A stretch of DNA of 64,000 nucleotides, taken from NCBI GenBank assembly GCA_035771175.1, contig JAYMFD010001095.1, positions 85,001 through 149,000 of the forward strand, written 5' to 3'. Shown in pieces: positions 48,126 through 59,283 of this stretch (its first letter is position 1; every line of letters starts with the position of its first letter). The notes below the pieces were generated by a model. That model did not search any database and was not told the origin of the DNA. It saw nothing but the letters and a program-made list of their open reading frames with translations. This DNA is from Paratinospora sagittata. Taxonomy: Eukaryota; Streptophyta; Magnoliopsida; Ranunculales; Menispermaceae. The translations under genes and the position numbers were made by a program.

Positions 48126-48425
48126 TGTCACATCCTGGGTTGCACAGCGTGCCCCCTACCCAGGTGTGTGCGCACCCCCTCAGGGCGAACGCCTAGCCAT
48201 TATGGATCCATATGCAACCCAACCGCAGCTGGTCTACATCGAAACGATTATTTATCTGTCACTATTTATAAATAGTGCAGGGCCTCCCTAGGAGTCGAAC
48301 TCAAGACCTCCCTTAAGGAGTTAGATTTCGCATTCCTAGTAGCCACTGAACCCATTAGGCGTTCGTCCCGAGGGGGTGCGCCCACACCTGGGTAGGGGGC
48401 ACGCTGTGCAACTTAGAATGTGACA
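48126..48425. mobile_element. 300-bp fold-back element with an internal tRNA-like promoter
   Basis: The two ends are inverted repeats about 70 bp long that differ at only a handful of positions: TGTCACATCC at the left, GAATGTGACA at the right, both containing TTGCACAGCGTGCCCCCTAC, CCAGGTGTG and CGAACGCCTA. Between the arms, on the minus strand, are a degenerate A box (AGTGGCTACTAGG) and a perfect B box (GAGTTCGACTCCT), plus an 18-bp perfect palindrome CACTATTTATAAATAGTG at 48260-48277. The combination does not fit a plain SINE or a plain MITE. Confidence 0.75.
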
Positions 48426-48812
48426 AAAATGCCTCATGTGTAAGAGTGCTTTAGAAGAATATATAATACTATTGAAAATTGCATCTTTGCAAACAAACAC
48501 TTTCAACTCCTTTGATTTTGTTAAACTATTTAGTTCTTTCAAACACTTAATTTATCTAATGACAAAAGGGATTTATTTTTTCACTTTTACCTTTCTTTAA
48601 CTCAACCCAATTTACATCATACCTAGCCTTTTCTCAATTACATGGGTCGATTATATAAATTTATTTTCTCCATTCCTTTTTTTGAGGATATACTAGTTGG
48701 TTGTTTAATGGACCCTTCTCTTTTATCTTATTATGGTGTTGTTGTATTTAAACATATGTAAATATACTCTACATAGATGAGTTGCTTTTACTTTCTTTTA
48801 ATAAAAAAATAA
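48426..48812. other. AT-rich intergenic DNA, nothing recognised
   Basis: No ORF or repeat supported. Confidence 0.4.
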
Positions 48813-48990
48813 GTAATGCTATATGTATGTTGGGTGCCAACGTCATTTTCTGACACTGGAGCCCAACCTCATTTGAATGTTTTAAGAATATTTATGTATT
48901 TAAGGATGCAATACATATAAATTTTCAAAATATTCAAAGGAACTGTGTGCTAGTGTCGGAAAATAATGTTGGGTCAGCGTACATAAAATA
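48813..48990. mobile_element. Small MITE, copy 1
   Basis: Ends TAATGCTATATGTATGTTGG at the left and CAGCGTACATAAAATATTTTT at the right are imperfect inverted repeats that continue inward through TTTTCTGACACT and AGTGTCGGAAAAT. About 180 bp, no coding capacity. Same family as 51093-51291. Confidence 0.6.
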
Positions 48991-51092
48991 TTTTTCTAAA
49001 AAAATAAATAACTTTAACTAAACACTTGCAACAAATTAATTAGATTGACTAGTCAAATTAATCCTAGGTAAAGGGAATACAGTTTTATAGACCTATGCTT
49101 CTTGATATTCATCTTAACTGGAGGCCAACCCTTGTGGTTCAATCAATTATATATACATATTATTTTGTAACAATGACATCCATTATTCCAATTATATATA
49201 TATATATATATATATAATTACTTTAATGGGAGAGGTTGATCACTCATCAATAATCAATACGTAATTATGAAGCAAGGAGAGGGACGTCCCCATCCATGAA
49301 AGAATTAAAAAAACAAGTAATTCCTTGCAAGATTCTTTTGGTTTGGTAAGAAATAAATAGATTAATTAATATATAATAAATTAAAATGTCAACTCCCATG
49401 CAAACCACACGACAAAACTAGCAGCGTTTTCTAAGTCATTCTCTCACAGTACTCTCACTGATATCACTCATCGATCAACACCACTACCCCTTATATATAT
49501 ATATAATCCTTCGAATATTTGTCCTCTTTGATCCATCTTGGAATCTCTAGCTAGTAGTCATCTCTCTTTATAAATATAAATATTTGATTCAAAGTAAGCA
49601 CACAGACACATGTCACGTACAGATCACACAGGCCACAGCACACACTGAACGAGTCAGTTTGATCAAAGAAATGTGTCTTCTAGCTAGTCTTATAAATTGA
49701 TTATTACCTAATAATTAATAATTAATTATTTTTCAAAATTAAATTAATGATTCCTCTATGGGGACCTCTTCCCAAAGCCCATTAAAATTTTTGAGCAAGA
49801 CAAACTGGCTTCATATTCTCATCTTTTTAATTTTAACAAAGTTCTTCCTTGGAAAGTAAATGCTTGGATGTTTGGGAAGAAGATGGAGAAATCAGACAAG
49901 TTGATGGGATGACTTTTATATATAAATGTATATATATATATGTTTTTGTGGGGACAAGGACAGTAGTACTCTCTTGCTTCATTGTTCTACCCTACCTTCT
50001 TCTCAATTACTGTCTCCTTTGCCTTTATACATTAATTAAAATTAAAATGTTGTAATTAGTTATAGGAAGCTATATATAGAGAGCATGTATAATATTGCAG
50101 CTATATATATATATATATATATATACTATTGTTATTATTTTATGTATGAATATTAGAAGAGATGTAATATTAAGACAATATGGGTGCTTTTGTTTTTTCT
50201 TGCATTTTCACATTAGAGTTAAGGTCACATATCTGTTCTAGCTAGCTAGGTTCAGATTCACTACTGTATGGCCTCAATTGTTGGAAAATGAGCATCATAG
50301 GTTTCACAACATTCAATAAGTACAGCTCTCTGATCATTTGTACCCAGCTGCTGCCTAGGTTGTCTACAGGTTGGTCTTGGATCAATTAGGTGTTTACTTT
50401 GGTTCTAATTAATTATTCTGTCACTAATTTCCGGTGAAATGTTTATGTATGTATTTATATATATATTAATGGTACATAAATATATATATGTGTAGTTAAT
50501 TTAACTTCAGTAATTTCTTCCAAAAAATATGTCTAAATATAGGGGCCAAATTGAGCTTTTAATAAGTACTTTTAATCTGCACGCAGAACTAATTTAGTCT
50601 GCTAATTAATCATCTCAAATGAAGTCACAAGGATGAGGTAGAGGACCTGTTTGTCAGTAATATATATATAACACACCTTAAGAAAATGAAGCTTTACATA
50701 TACTCCTACCTAACACTGTGAAAATAAAAATGCATTAATTAATATGACATAATATTATTCTAACCTCATATTAAAGTTCCAATAAATATTCTTTGTTCTT
50801 TGGAATAATTTTCAACAATAATATGTTGACATTAGAGTAGGGGCATTTCATAATTATGAATATGCTTCTTTGAATATGTATATATTCAAACCAAAGTATG
50901 AAATTATAACCAACCAAACGTATGCAGTTCTAATCAATATTTTTGTTGGTCAATAATTATATACGAATGTATATAATTATATAAGAATGTATAATACGTG
51001 ACATTCCTAAGTTGGTGGATTCCGAAACTAACAATTTGTTTTTTCTTCCCCCCATCTCTAATGCTCTCTTTTAATAATTTAATATATTAAAG
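48991..51092. other. AT-rich intergenic DNA with short TA repeats
   Basis: Short TA/AT arrays occur at about 49193-49215, 49493-49504 and 50103-50125. ORFs are short and unsupported. Confidence 0.4.
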
Positions 51093-51291
51093 AGTAATGC
51101 TATATATATGCTGGTTGCCAATACTATTTTTCGACGTTGACACCAAACTTTCCTTGGATGCATGTTTTGATGATGCGTGTGTATTTGAAGATGTTGTACA
51201 ATATATGGGCATTCCCAAAATATCCAATAGAGTCAGGTGCTAATGTCCGAACATGACGTTAGAACCTAATGTATATAAAACATTTTTTTTG
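51093..51291. mobile_element. Small MITE, copy 2
   Basis: Left end TAATGCTATATATATGCTGG and right end AATGTATATAAAACATTTTT form inverted repeats, extending inward through TTTTCGACGTTGACACC and GCTAATGTCCGAACATGACG. It matches the copy at 48813 in layout and inner motifs. Confidence 0.6.
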
Positions 51292-51461
51292 AATAAATAA
51301 GGTTTAATTATATATGATGAAACGTAACACTTAAGAGGCCATCATTCACATCCATGTGAACATATGGGTTGGGTGGGAAAAACTCCATTAAAATGGATTA
51401 ACAACTCGTATATATATAAATCTATTTTGAAAAATGCAGCTCAACCAGCTGATATATGGTG

Positions 51462-51462
<1 letters not shown>

Positions 51463-51538
<76 letters not shown>
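51463..51538. repeat. (TA)n microsatellite
   Basis: About 37 uninterrupted TA units, the longest array in the window. The ORFs reading through it are artefacts of the repeat. Confidence 0.97.
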
Positions 51539-51541
<3 letters not shown>

Positions 51542-53451
51542 TCTCCCATCAATAGAGTCCTAATAATTAAATTAATTGTTTTGCAGAACTCAAACCTCTT
51601 ACAGAATAAAGATTATAGTATAAGATTTGGATCAAGGGTCATATTCCAGCTTACACAATTAAAAGAATAAAACCTACAAAAATTATTTTATTCTTCCTAT
51701 ACTGATACTATATGCATATATCTGATGATGATCAGTAAAAGAGGATCGGAAAATAGTTTTGAAGATCAGAAAGGAAGATATATTGCATCAGGTAATTGAC
51801 AGTTTTTTGGTACAGTAAAATGTAACTGGCACTACTCCTCACTAAAATACAAGAACAGCAGTCGAACTTGACTGTATTCATCAGATTCAGAGGGCTTCAG
51901 TTTAAAATCAATATTCACACTAGCTAATGATCGATATATATATATATATATGATATTATATAATACACAATGCATTTCAACCCATATATAAAATATTTAT
52001 GGAGAATAGCAATAGGTAGAAAGAGACAGATTTGTGATGTTATAATATGGGATTTGAAAGGATGTGCTTTGTGAAGACAAGGGTCAAGCTTTTTCACTGT
52101 ACACTTATTAACTTAATATATAGATGATAGTAATATTTTAATTAGGCCCAAATCCTGCATTCCAGATAGTACACTGGGTATCAAACTCTAGGAGATCTCC
52201 AAGGCATGTGCCATATACGAGGCTAGCCGACTACATGCCTATTACAAGGTTCAATGTCTGTTGTAAAAGGATTACTACAATAATCTACAACAACAAGTGA
52301 ACGTTGTCTTACATTTTCATCCACTAAATTGAGCATTAAAGTGCGAATATTTTGATCATAATTAGGACTAGGTTAATTAGCCTAGCAAGAAGAAAGAAAA
52401 CAGATGCCAAGAGTGATCAGTCTAAGCCTCAAGATGAGGATTTCAATCCAAAATAAGCTGGAATAAGAAGTTATTTTTTTTAATCAAGGTGAGGTTTGGT
52501 GACCAATGAAAATTAAGTTTGATAGGCATGGTAGCAGGCCAGACAACGTACATTATATTATTAAGTGTATATATGTATATTTGGATAAAACAAGCCAGAA
52601 ATATTTTGAATCAACGTCTAGAGTATGATTAAAGTTTAATTTGATTTTATTGTTTATATGAACCAATCCCTCTAAACTAATTTAAACTACCCGGTATAAC
52701 ACTGTAAAAAAATGAGTACTTCACTATTATATATAATATATTTATTAATTAATTCAAATTTTAAATCAGATTTAGTAAACCCAATAACATAATGCAACAT
52801 TAAAGCCTAAAAAATTGTTGGAATATTGGAGTTCATGAGTGTGTATACCAAACTGATACACCTAATTATTCAAAGAATTCAAACCGATTATATATATTCT
52901 ATCAGAACCAACTTTCATTTATCTGTTTGCAGTCCATTATATAATTAAATCGTTTGGGTTGGGAGTTTATTAATTTGTTTATATGTAAAGGTGAATATTA
53001 CAGTACTGAACATGCATGAGTTCTCAGCAGAGGTCAAACACCAATTATAAAGATAATCACGGATAGATAGATATAGAGATCATGCATGGACAAGCTGTCA
53101 AAGAAGGAAGGGAAGAGAAAAAAGAAAAAGAAAAAGAGAAAAGAAAACAAAAGAAGAAGAAATGATGAAGAGAAAGTCACATGATCTACAAGACCGTCCA
53201 AGAGATCATACTTCCTAGCATCTTGCATTTTGCATCTCTGCACTAAAACTAATATCACCATATATATATATAAGATCATGAATTTTGTATATATAAATAT
53301 AAAGAGTGGATGGAACATTATATGTACAATACATTTATATAAATAAATATATATAATGAAGCTAGGAGAAGGAGAGCAAGTATGGATTAATTAATTGCCC
53401 GACCATCGTCCTCCATTAAATAAATCCCTCTAATATAAACAAACCTATCAA

Positions 53452-53453
<2 letters not shown>
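51539..53453. other. AT-rich intergenic DNA, nothing recognised
   Basis: Homopurine run at about 53100-53160. The minus-strand ORF over this region is low-complexity (Phe/Leu/Ser) and not a believable gene. Confidence 0.4.

Positions 53454-53491
<38 letters not shown>
53454..53491. repeat. (CT)n microsatellite
   Basis: About 18 CT units followed by ATGGCTAAGAATATCTGA, a five-codon ORF. Confidence 0.95.
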
Positions 53492-53492
<1 letters not shown>

Positions 53493-56302
53493 GGCTAAGA
53501 ATATCTGATATTCGATCGACCACCAAACACATGAAGCTTCTTCAACCCTCTTCTCTTCCAACTCGACGGATCTATCTGTGTTGTTGATGATGATAAGCCC
53601 TATAGTGTTTTCTCTTTGATCCATCCATGGATGGTTCAATTAACCAGCTACCAGCTAGCTAGCTGGTTGATAGAACTTGATCAGGAAGATTAATAATGAG
53701 TGGTGCAATTTGATCATCTTCAGATCAGGTTGGTATTTGTATTATTCTGCATAGATTACATTAGGTTACACTTCTCTCTTTCTCTGATCTCCCACCTGCT
53801 CCTCCTGTTCTTATCCTCCTTGATGATCTTCTTCAGTTTTTGGCTAGTTAGAGATTTTGATGATTTTTTTCAAACTTGTTTAATTTTGGTATCAGAAGAG
53901 TAGATAATATTATATATGTTGTTCATCTGTCCTTTTTGGCTAGAGTACTTAAATTCATGGAGTTTATGTGATCAGTAATCTGTACAAACCAGTACTACTA
54001 CCACTTTCCATGAAATACTTAGTTTTTGAATTTAACAATAGAAAAATGAAAGAAAAAACAATTCTATACTTTTTCTTAGGGTATTGGTAAGATTATGTTA
54101 ATATTGTTACTAAAAACTATCTCAAATAACTGGCATTTGAGATGGTTTTTAGTAGGAATTGAGAAGATCTATGCCTTCTAACAGCATCTGCTGCAGTGTT
54201 AATTTCCCCAAAATATATATACTGCTAAGTTTAACTTACAGAAATTATGTAGAACTTCCATTGGAAATTCAGATAAAGAATCATAATGGTACTTTCTCTC
54301 AGGGAGTGGAGAGACCATTAAGTTATATTACAAACTCAAGTGACAAGGAGACTAAATTAGATGCCAGCTGAGACTTCGTATATATGATATGATCAAAATC
54401 CAGTAAGTTGAAAAAATTGGCACACAAAAAAAATAAAATAAAAATAATAATTGCATTTGGGTCGATGAAGATTATGGAAAGTTGGGTAGATTTTTTTATT
54501 TTTTTTTCAATTTTTTGAAGGTAAAGTTGGGTAGATTTGATATACTTTTGATGTCAAAGTGATCAATTGATTGGAATGTAGCACACACATGTCAAGATAA
54601 TTAATGAAAAGAATATAATGGAAGAGAAACTATAGCAACCAATGTTATTCCTTATTAAAATTTTAATTTCCATGAGTAATTAAGGATACATATCTGTTTC
54701 TTATTAAAAAAAGAAAAAGAAAAAAATAAGAAGAGTAAGGATACATAAATTGAAGTCCAATGCTAACTTGAGTTTTGTTAAAAATGTGTTGTCCTAAATA
54801 TAATAGATCTAATTTTTAGCAAAAGTAATAATGTGAGATTTATTATATAACATATATTGAATTGTGTGCATTTTCTTTATAAAACTTATTGTTTTGTTTG
54901 CTTGCATGTCTTGACATCTTTCTTCTATAATTTCTTCATGAATGTGGATAAATTAAGTCAAAATACATTGGCAGGTAAACTATATATGCTTTTCATCAAA
55001 TCTAAGGAAATTATAAGTGTCAAAATAAAGTATCTCATAAAATAAAATAAAAAAGTGTATGTCAAAATAAAGTAACATGCATGTAACTAGTTTTCAATTT
55101 CTATAATGTGTTTATACATTTGTTAAAATTTAAAGAATACTGAAGATGCTGTCCAATATTCCTATCTATTCTCAAATTTTCGAATAACAACTCAATATAA
55201 AGACCTTATTTGTTTAATATAGGTGATTTATTATAATTTCTGTACTCTCTATTAACCTAATGAAAATATGCATGTATAATCCTCCCTGTACTAAAACCTT
55301 CTATATATATATTTTTATATAATGAAACTCATTGAAAAAAATGAATAAAAGCTTCTACCCAGATGAATATATAATACCATGTTTTCCCTTTTTCTTTTGG
55401 AATATTGATAAGAATTATATATATATACTTCGTGAAAAGGCACGAAGTATTAGTATATGCAGCAAATTTTCATTTAATTTCATAGTAATTTTAAAGCCAG
55501 ATTTTGGAGTGCACTATATTTACAATTGAAAATTTGATCATTTAATTTTTCTTGAGCTAGTATCAATAATGATAGTAAATTCTAAATAGTTGATGTATAA
55601 AATTATTTTTTTCTTAATGTTATCATTAATTCAGGGATTTTCTCTTGTTATATATAAATCCCTTAGTTTGTATGAAATTTCAGCTATTAATTACTATAAT
55701 TAATGTCCATTTGGTCCTTCAATAAGGAAACAATAATCTTTTGGTCTAATGGCATCATATCTGAGTTACAATAGCCAAGTTCTGATACCATATATATAAC
55801 AAACTGAATAATTTCAACCCCAAAAAGGATTCTTGTTAAAGCATGATTCAATATGAAGTCATGATCAAGACAATTATTTATAGTATCCTACATTATAAAT
55901 ATTTTTTTATCTTCAATTGACGATAACTCATCATTTTTTTGAAAGTGTAACTCATCAATCAGTTCCCTACGAAAAAACCTCATCATTCAGAACTTTGATG
56001 TAAGTGAGAATTCTAATAAAAGACTTTGACAAGCTTGGTGTGTTTCCTTTCTCTTATTTATAAAAATCTACCATTTCTTTTTGGTAACCCCCGGGTATCT
56101 GGGCCACCTTACACTCACTGACTAATCCTCATAACAAAGTCTCAATGAGGAAAGAGAGTAGCATTCCCCAATGGATGGGTAGGTGGCCCCACATGGGGTC
56201 CCACATATGTAATTAAAATCAATTCTTAGAGAACTAAAAAATAATAAGCAGCATTGTATCATTAGAAATGTTGTTCTAATATTTGCAAAATAATAGTACA
56301 AT
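53492..56302. other. Upstream region of the GARP gene, possible remote leader exon
   Basis: Positions 53454-53730 look like transcribed leader sequence: a CT run, CT-rich stretches, CCAGCTAGCTAGCTGG (a 16-bp palindrome at about 53652) and a possible donor site AGATCAGGTTGG near 53726. Linking it to the gene at 56704 is inference. The rest is AT-rich with nothing recognised. Confidence 0.3.
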
Positions 56303-56535
56303 TGGTCTTTTTTTTTGTCAAGTCCAACTAGCCTGTAGGCGCAACAATCAAAAACTCACCCAAACAATAATAACTACCATATAAAAGCAAGATGAACCTG
56401 GACAATAAGGGCCGAAGGCACAATTAGAGCCTAAGGCCCGCAACTAGATTATATTTTACTCTCCCAAGGAGAGTCGAACCTCCCACCTCACTTGGTACCC
56501 CCCACCGGTGGCAAGCACTGGTGGGTCAATTGACC
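56303..56535 (-). mobile_element. tRNA-derived SINE upstream of the GARP gene
   Basis: On the minus strand it has a tRNA-like head (GCCACCGGTGGGGGGTACC), a perfect B box GAGGTTCGACTCTCC, a body including GCGGGCCTTAGGC, and a poly(A) tail (T run at about 56308-56317). It lies about 170 bp upstream of the GARP start codon. Confidence 0.6.
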
Positions 56536-56703
56536 TTGACCTTCACATTATTTTCGTTTCTTCTTTGATTTTTTTTTCCCCTTTTCTTCCAATTGCATCT
56601 TAATAATTAAGTACACAAACGCAAAAAGGGTACATATATACCTGTTTATGATTTCATACTAGCTATACTTTCTTCGTATCTAATCCTCTCTCGTCTTTTT
56701 ATC

Positions 56704-59283
56704 ATGATCAGAAGTCTCTTTGAGGTGGATATATATAGAAGGACATCAATGCAAGGAATCAAAAGACCAAGAGAAGAAATGATAAAGAGAATAGCTATCC
56801 CTGACGATGATGATGATGAAAAGAGTGTAGGGAGTAACGATACAAAAGCCAAAACCTCATGCCCACCATTATCATCTTCCCCAAAGCGATCAAACTTTGA
56901 TTTGAATGAAGAAGCTGCAAGTCATGAGGATAGTACCACTGATACAACTGTTGAGGAAGATGAGACAGTAACTACAGGCAATTCAAGCAACAAGAACACC
57001 ACCCCAGAAGGGAGTAGTACTGACCGAGCAATTACGGTTCGACAATATGTTCGGTCTAAGATGCCGAGGCTCCGATGGACTCCCGATCTTCATCTTTCTT
57101 TTGTCCAAGCAGTTGAGAGGCTCGGAGGGCAAGAGAGTAAGTCTCATATATGCATGAAGGAAATTAAATTGTAATTCTTTTGATCCTATAAACAAGTGAA
57201 TTCATTTTGTTTTTTGGGTTTTCAATTAGAATCCATTAATATTACTAAAATGAGAGAAGAGTAATGCTTGACTAACAAACTTTGATGACATTGCCCTTAA
57301 GAGTTGTTGGATTGCCTCGTATCACGAGTTCATGCGTAGTTCGAGGCGATCCAGCAACTCTCAAGTGCAACGCCAACAAAATATGTTTTAAAAGCATTTT
57401 CCATGAGAGAAAACCGATTAATAAAGACCTTTAGATGTACTAGCTACGAAGAGTGTCCTGCTAACAATCCATGGTAATGATAGAAGTAGAGAAAGACCTA
57501 AACTAACTTTGGACAAAGATAATAAAGAAAGATATAATTAACAACTTATACTTTAAAGTTGACTTAGCCCTGATAGAGCAGAGTGGAGGATATAGATCCA
57601 TGTAGCTAACATCTTTTTTTTTTTTTTTCTTAATTTTTAAATTAATCATTGGGTTTGTAATAGTAAATAGAACTGGAAACTAGTTTATTAATTGCCTTTT
57701 TTGGTTTCTTTTCTTGTTATAGGAGCAACTCCAAAATTAGTTCTTCAGCTAATGAATGTGAGAGGGCTCAGCATTGCTCATGTAAAAAGCCATTTACAGG
57801 TAATAATATAGTATGGAAATAAGTGATCTCAATCTTTGGAATTTAGCTGCTCTTGTAATTTCATTAATTGAACTATTTAAATTTCTTGTTACACTTACTG
57901 ATCATGGACTTGTTGAATCAGATGTATAGAAGCAAGAAGCTTGATGAATCTGGGCAAGGTATGAAACCTTTAATGATATTATATCCTTTGGATTTATTCT
58001 GCTTCCATAATCTCTTATTTGCATAGATTTATATATATATTTATAGGATCCCTGTGTCTTACTAGTTTTGAAGAATCTCTCAAAACTGATTGTTTCAATC
58101 AATTTCACAGTTCTATCGCAATCAAATAGACCAGTACAAGGAAGCCTCGAAAAGGTCTACCAAGGAATCGATTATAGGCTACATTTCAGAATGGACGGCC
58201 GAGGCGTATTTCTAGGGAACAATAATCTCCGTGAGCCTAATTCTTTTGAGAGTCTTTTACAGCCTTCCCTCTCCCAACAACCTTTTGACTTCAAAGCTAG
58301 CTCTTCAGGGTAAGCAAAACAATCAAAGCTCATAATATTAAAACACATTCCATGATGTTATATATATATATATACTTATAATGTATGGTTCTTAATTTGA
58401 TCTGACCATATGTATATATACATATATGCAGACACCAAGAATGGGTTTTCAGTCAGCAAATGAGATTGCCAATATCACAGCCAGGAAATGATCATCTGAA
58501 GAGTACTTCAATTCATGAAATCCTTTTACAAAACGATAAAAGGGTGGCACCATCGATGACTTCGCATCTATTTGATGTTAGGGATACAGTTACCAGGCCT
58601 GGGCCTCTCAAACCTAGCCATTTTCTTGAAGAAAAACGGTGGCCTCCTCGTGAAGACAAGAATAGGAAACTAGTTCCTCTAAATGTCACTTGGCCTGGTA
58701 CTTCTAGCTCTCAACATCTAGCACAAAAAATTTGGGGTGCATCAGTAGCCAATGAGCCTAACTACCCCAAACAACAACGTGGGTGGAACCATAACATCAA
58801 CATTGCGAACTGGCAGTTCCTCTCTGACTGCAATGGACCCGAGTTGGAACCACCATTCAGGCTCCAGGTAATTAATTAACCACATCTTATAAGTAAGAAA
58901 TTTTATGATTTAGTTACGAATTATTTTTTATGATTTAGTTACGAATTATTTCATGATTTTCATCGCTAAATATATCGTTTCTCTTGTAGTGGTCCAAGCA
59001 AATACCAGAGGCAATGCTGAAAGTAGAAGAGAATGCAAGAATGGAGAAATCAATGGAAAAGGAATGGCTGCCTAATTTGCAACTGAGTTTGAGCCACAAC
59101 TACGGGAGCGACAGCAAGAACATTAAGGCTCGAGAAAGCGCAAAAGATCAAATTAACACGAACTTATCGCTTTCTCTGTTCCCATCGCCGCCGAGGGAAG
59201 GAAGAGAAAAAGTAGTAGAGTGTGATGAGCAGCAAAACAAGAGCTGGGGGTGTTTGAATACACAGAGCAGCAAGGCCATATAG
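56704..59283 (+). CDS. GARP / G2-like MYB-related transcription factor with EAR motifs
   Basis: Six exons: 56704-57136, 57723-57799, 57922-57958, 58111-58309, 58432-58867, 58990-59283; 491 residues from the first ATG, or 476 if the in-frame ATG at 56749 (MQGIKRPREE) is used. The GARP DNA-binding domain (about residues 117-178) reads VRSKMPRLRWTPDLHLSFVQ, AVERLGGQERATPKLVLQLM and GLSIAHVKSHLQMYRSKKL, with the SHLQMYR signature. It most resembles the At2g40260/At2g38300/At1g14600 group. Repression motifs sit at both ends: FDLNEEA (DLN type, about 65-71) and two LxLxL motifs near the C terminus (LQLSLS, LSLSLFP), which recruit TOPLESS-type corepressors in other plant factors. An acidic, Ser/Thr-rich N-terminal region includes an Asp run from a GAT repeat. 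Nuclear, DNA-binding; targets unknown. All introns are GT-AG and in phase. Confidence 0.93.
57260..57402. mobile_element. Palindromic MITE-like hairpin in GARP intron 1
   Basis: Two arms of about 40 bp pair with roughly eight mismatches: TTAAGAGTTGTTGGATTGCC at the left and GGCGATCCAGCAACTCTCAA at the right, extending outward to AATGCTT-type ends, with a loop of about 22 bases. The outer GTAATGCT resembles the ends of the small MITEs at 48813 and 51093, but the inner sequence differs. Confidence 0.5.

Noticed and set aside
51364..51670. ORFs through the TA array (Ile-Tyr repeats)
   Set aside because: They are translations of the (TA)n microsatellite.
53034..53318. Minus-strand ORF of 94 codons
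   Set aside because: Low-complexity Phe/Leu/Ser composition over a purine-rich run; no domain and no splice or promoter context.
57260..57402. A known conserved plant microRNA precursor
   Set aside because: I compared the arms by memory with the common conserved plant miRNAs and none matched; the outer ends look like MITE ends.
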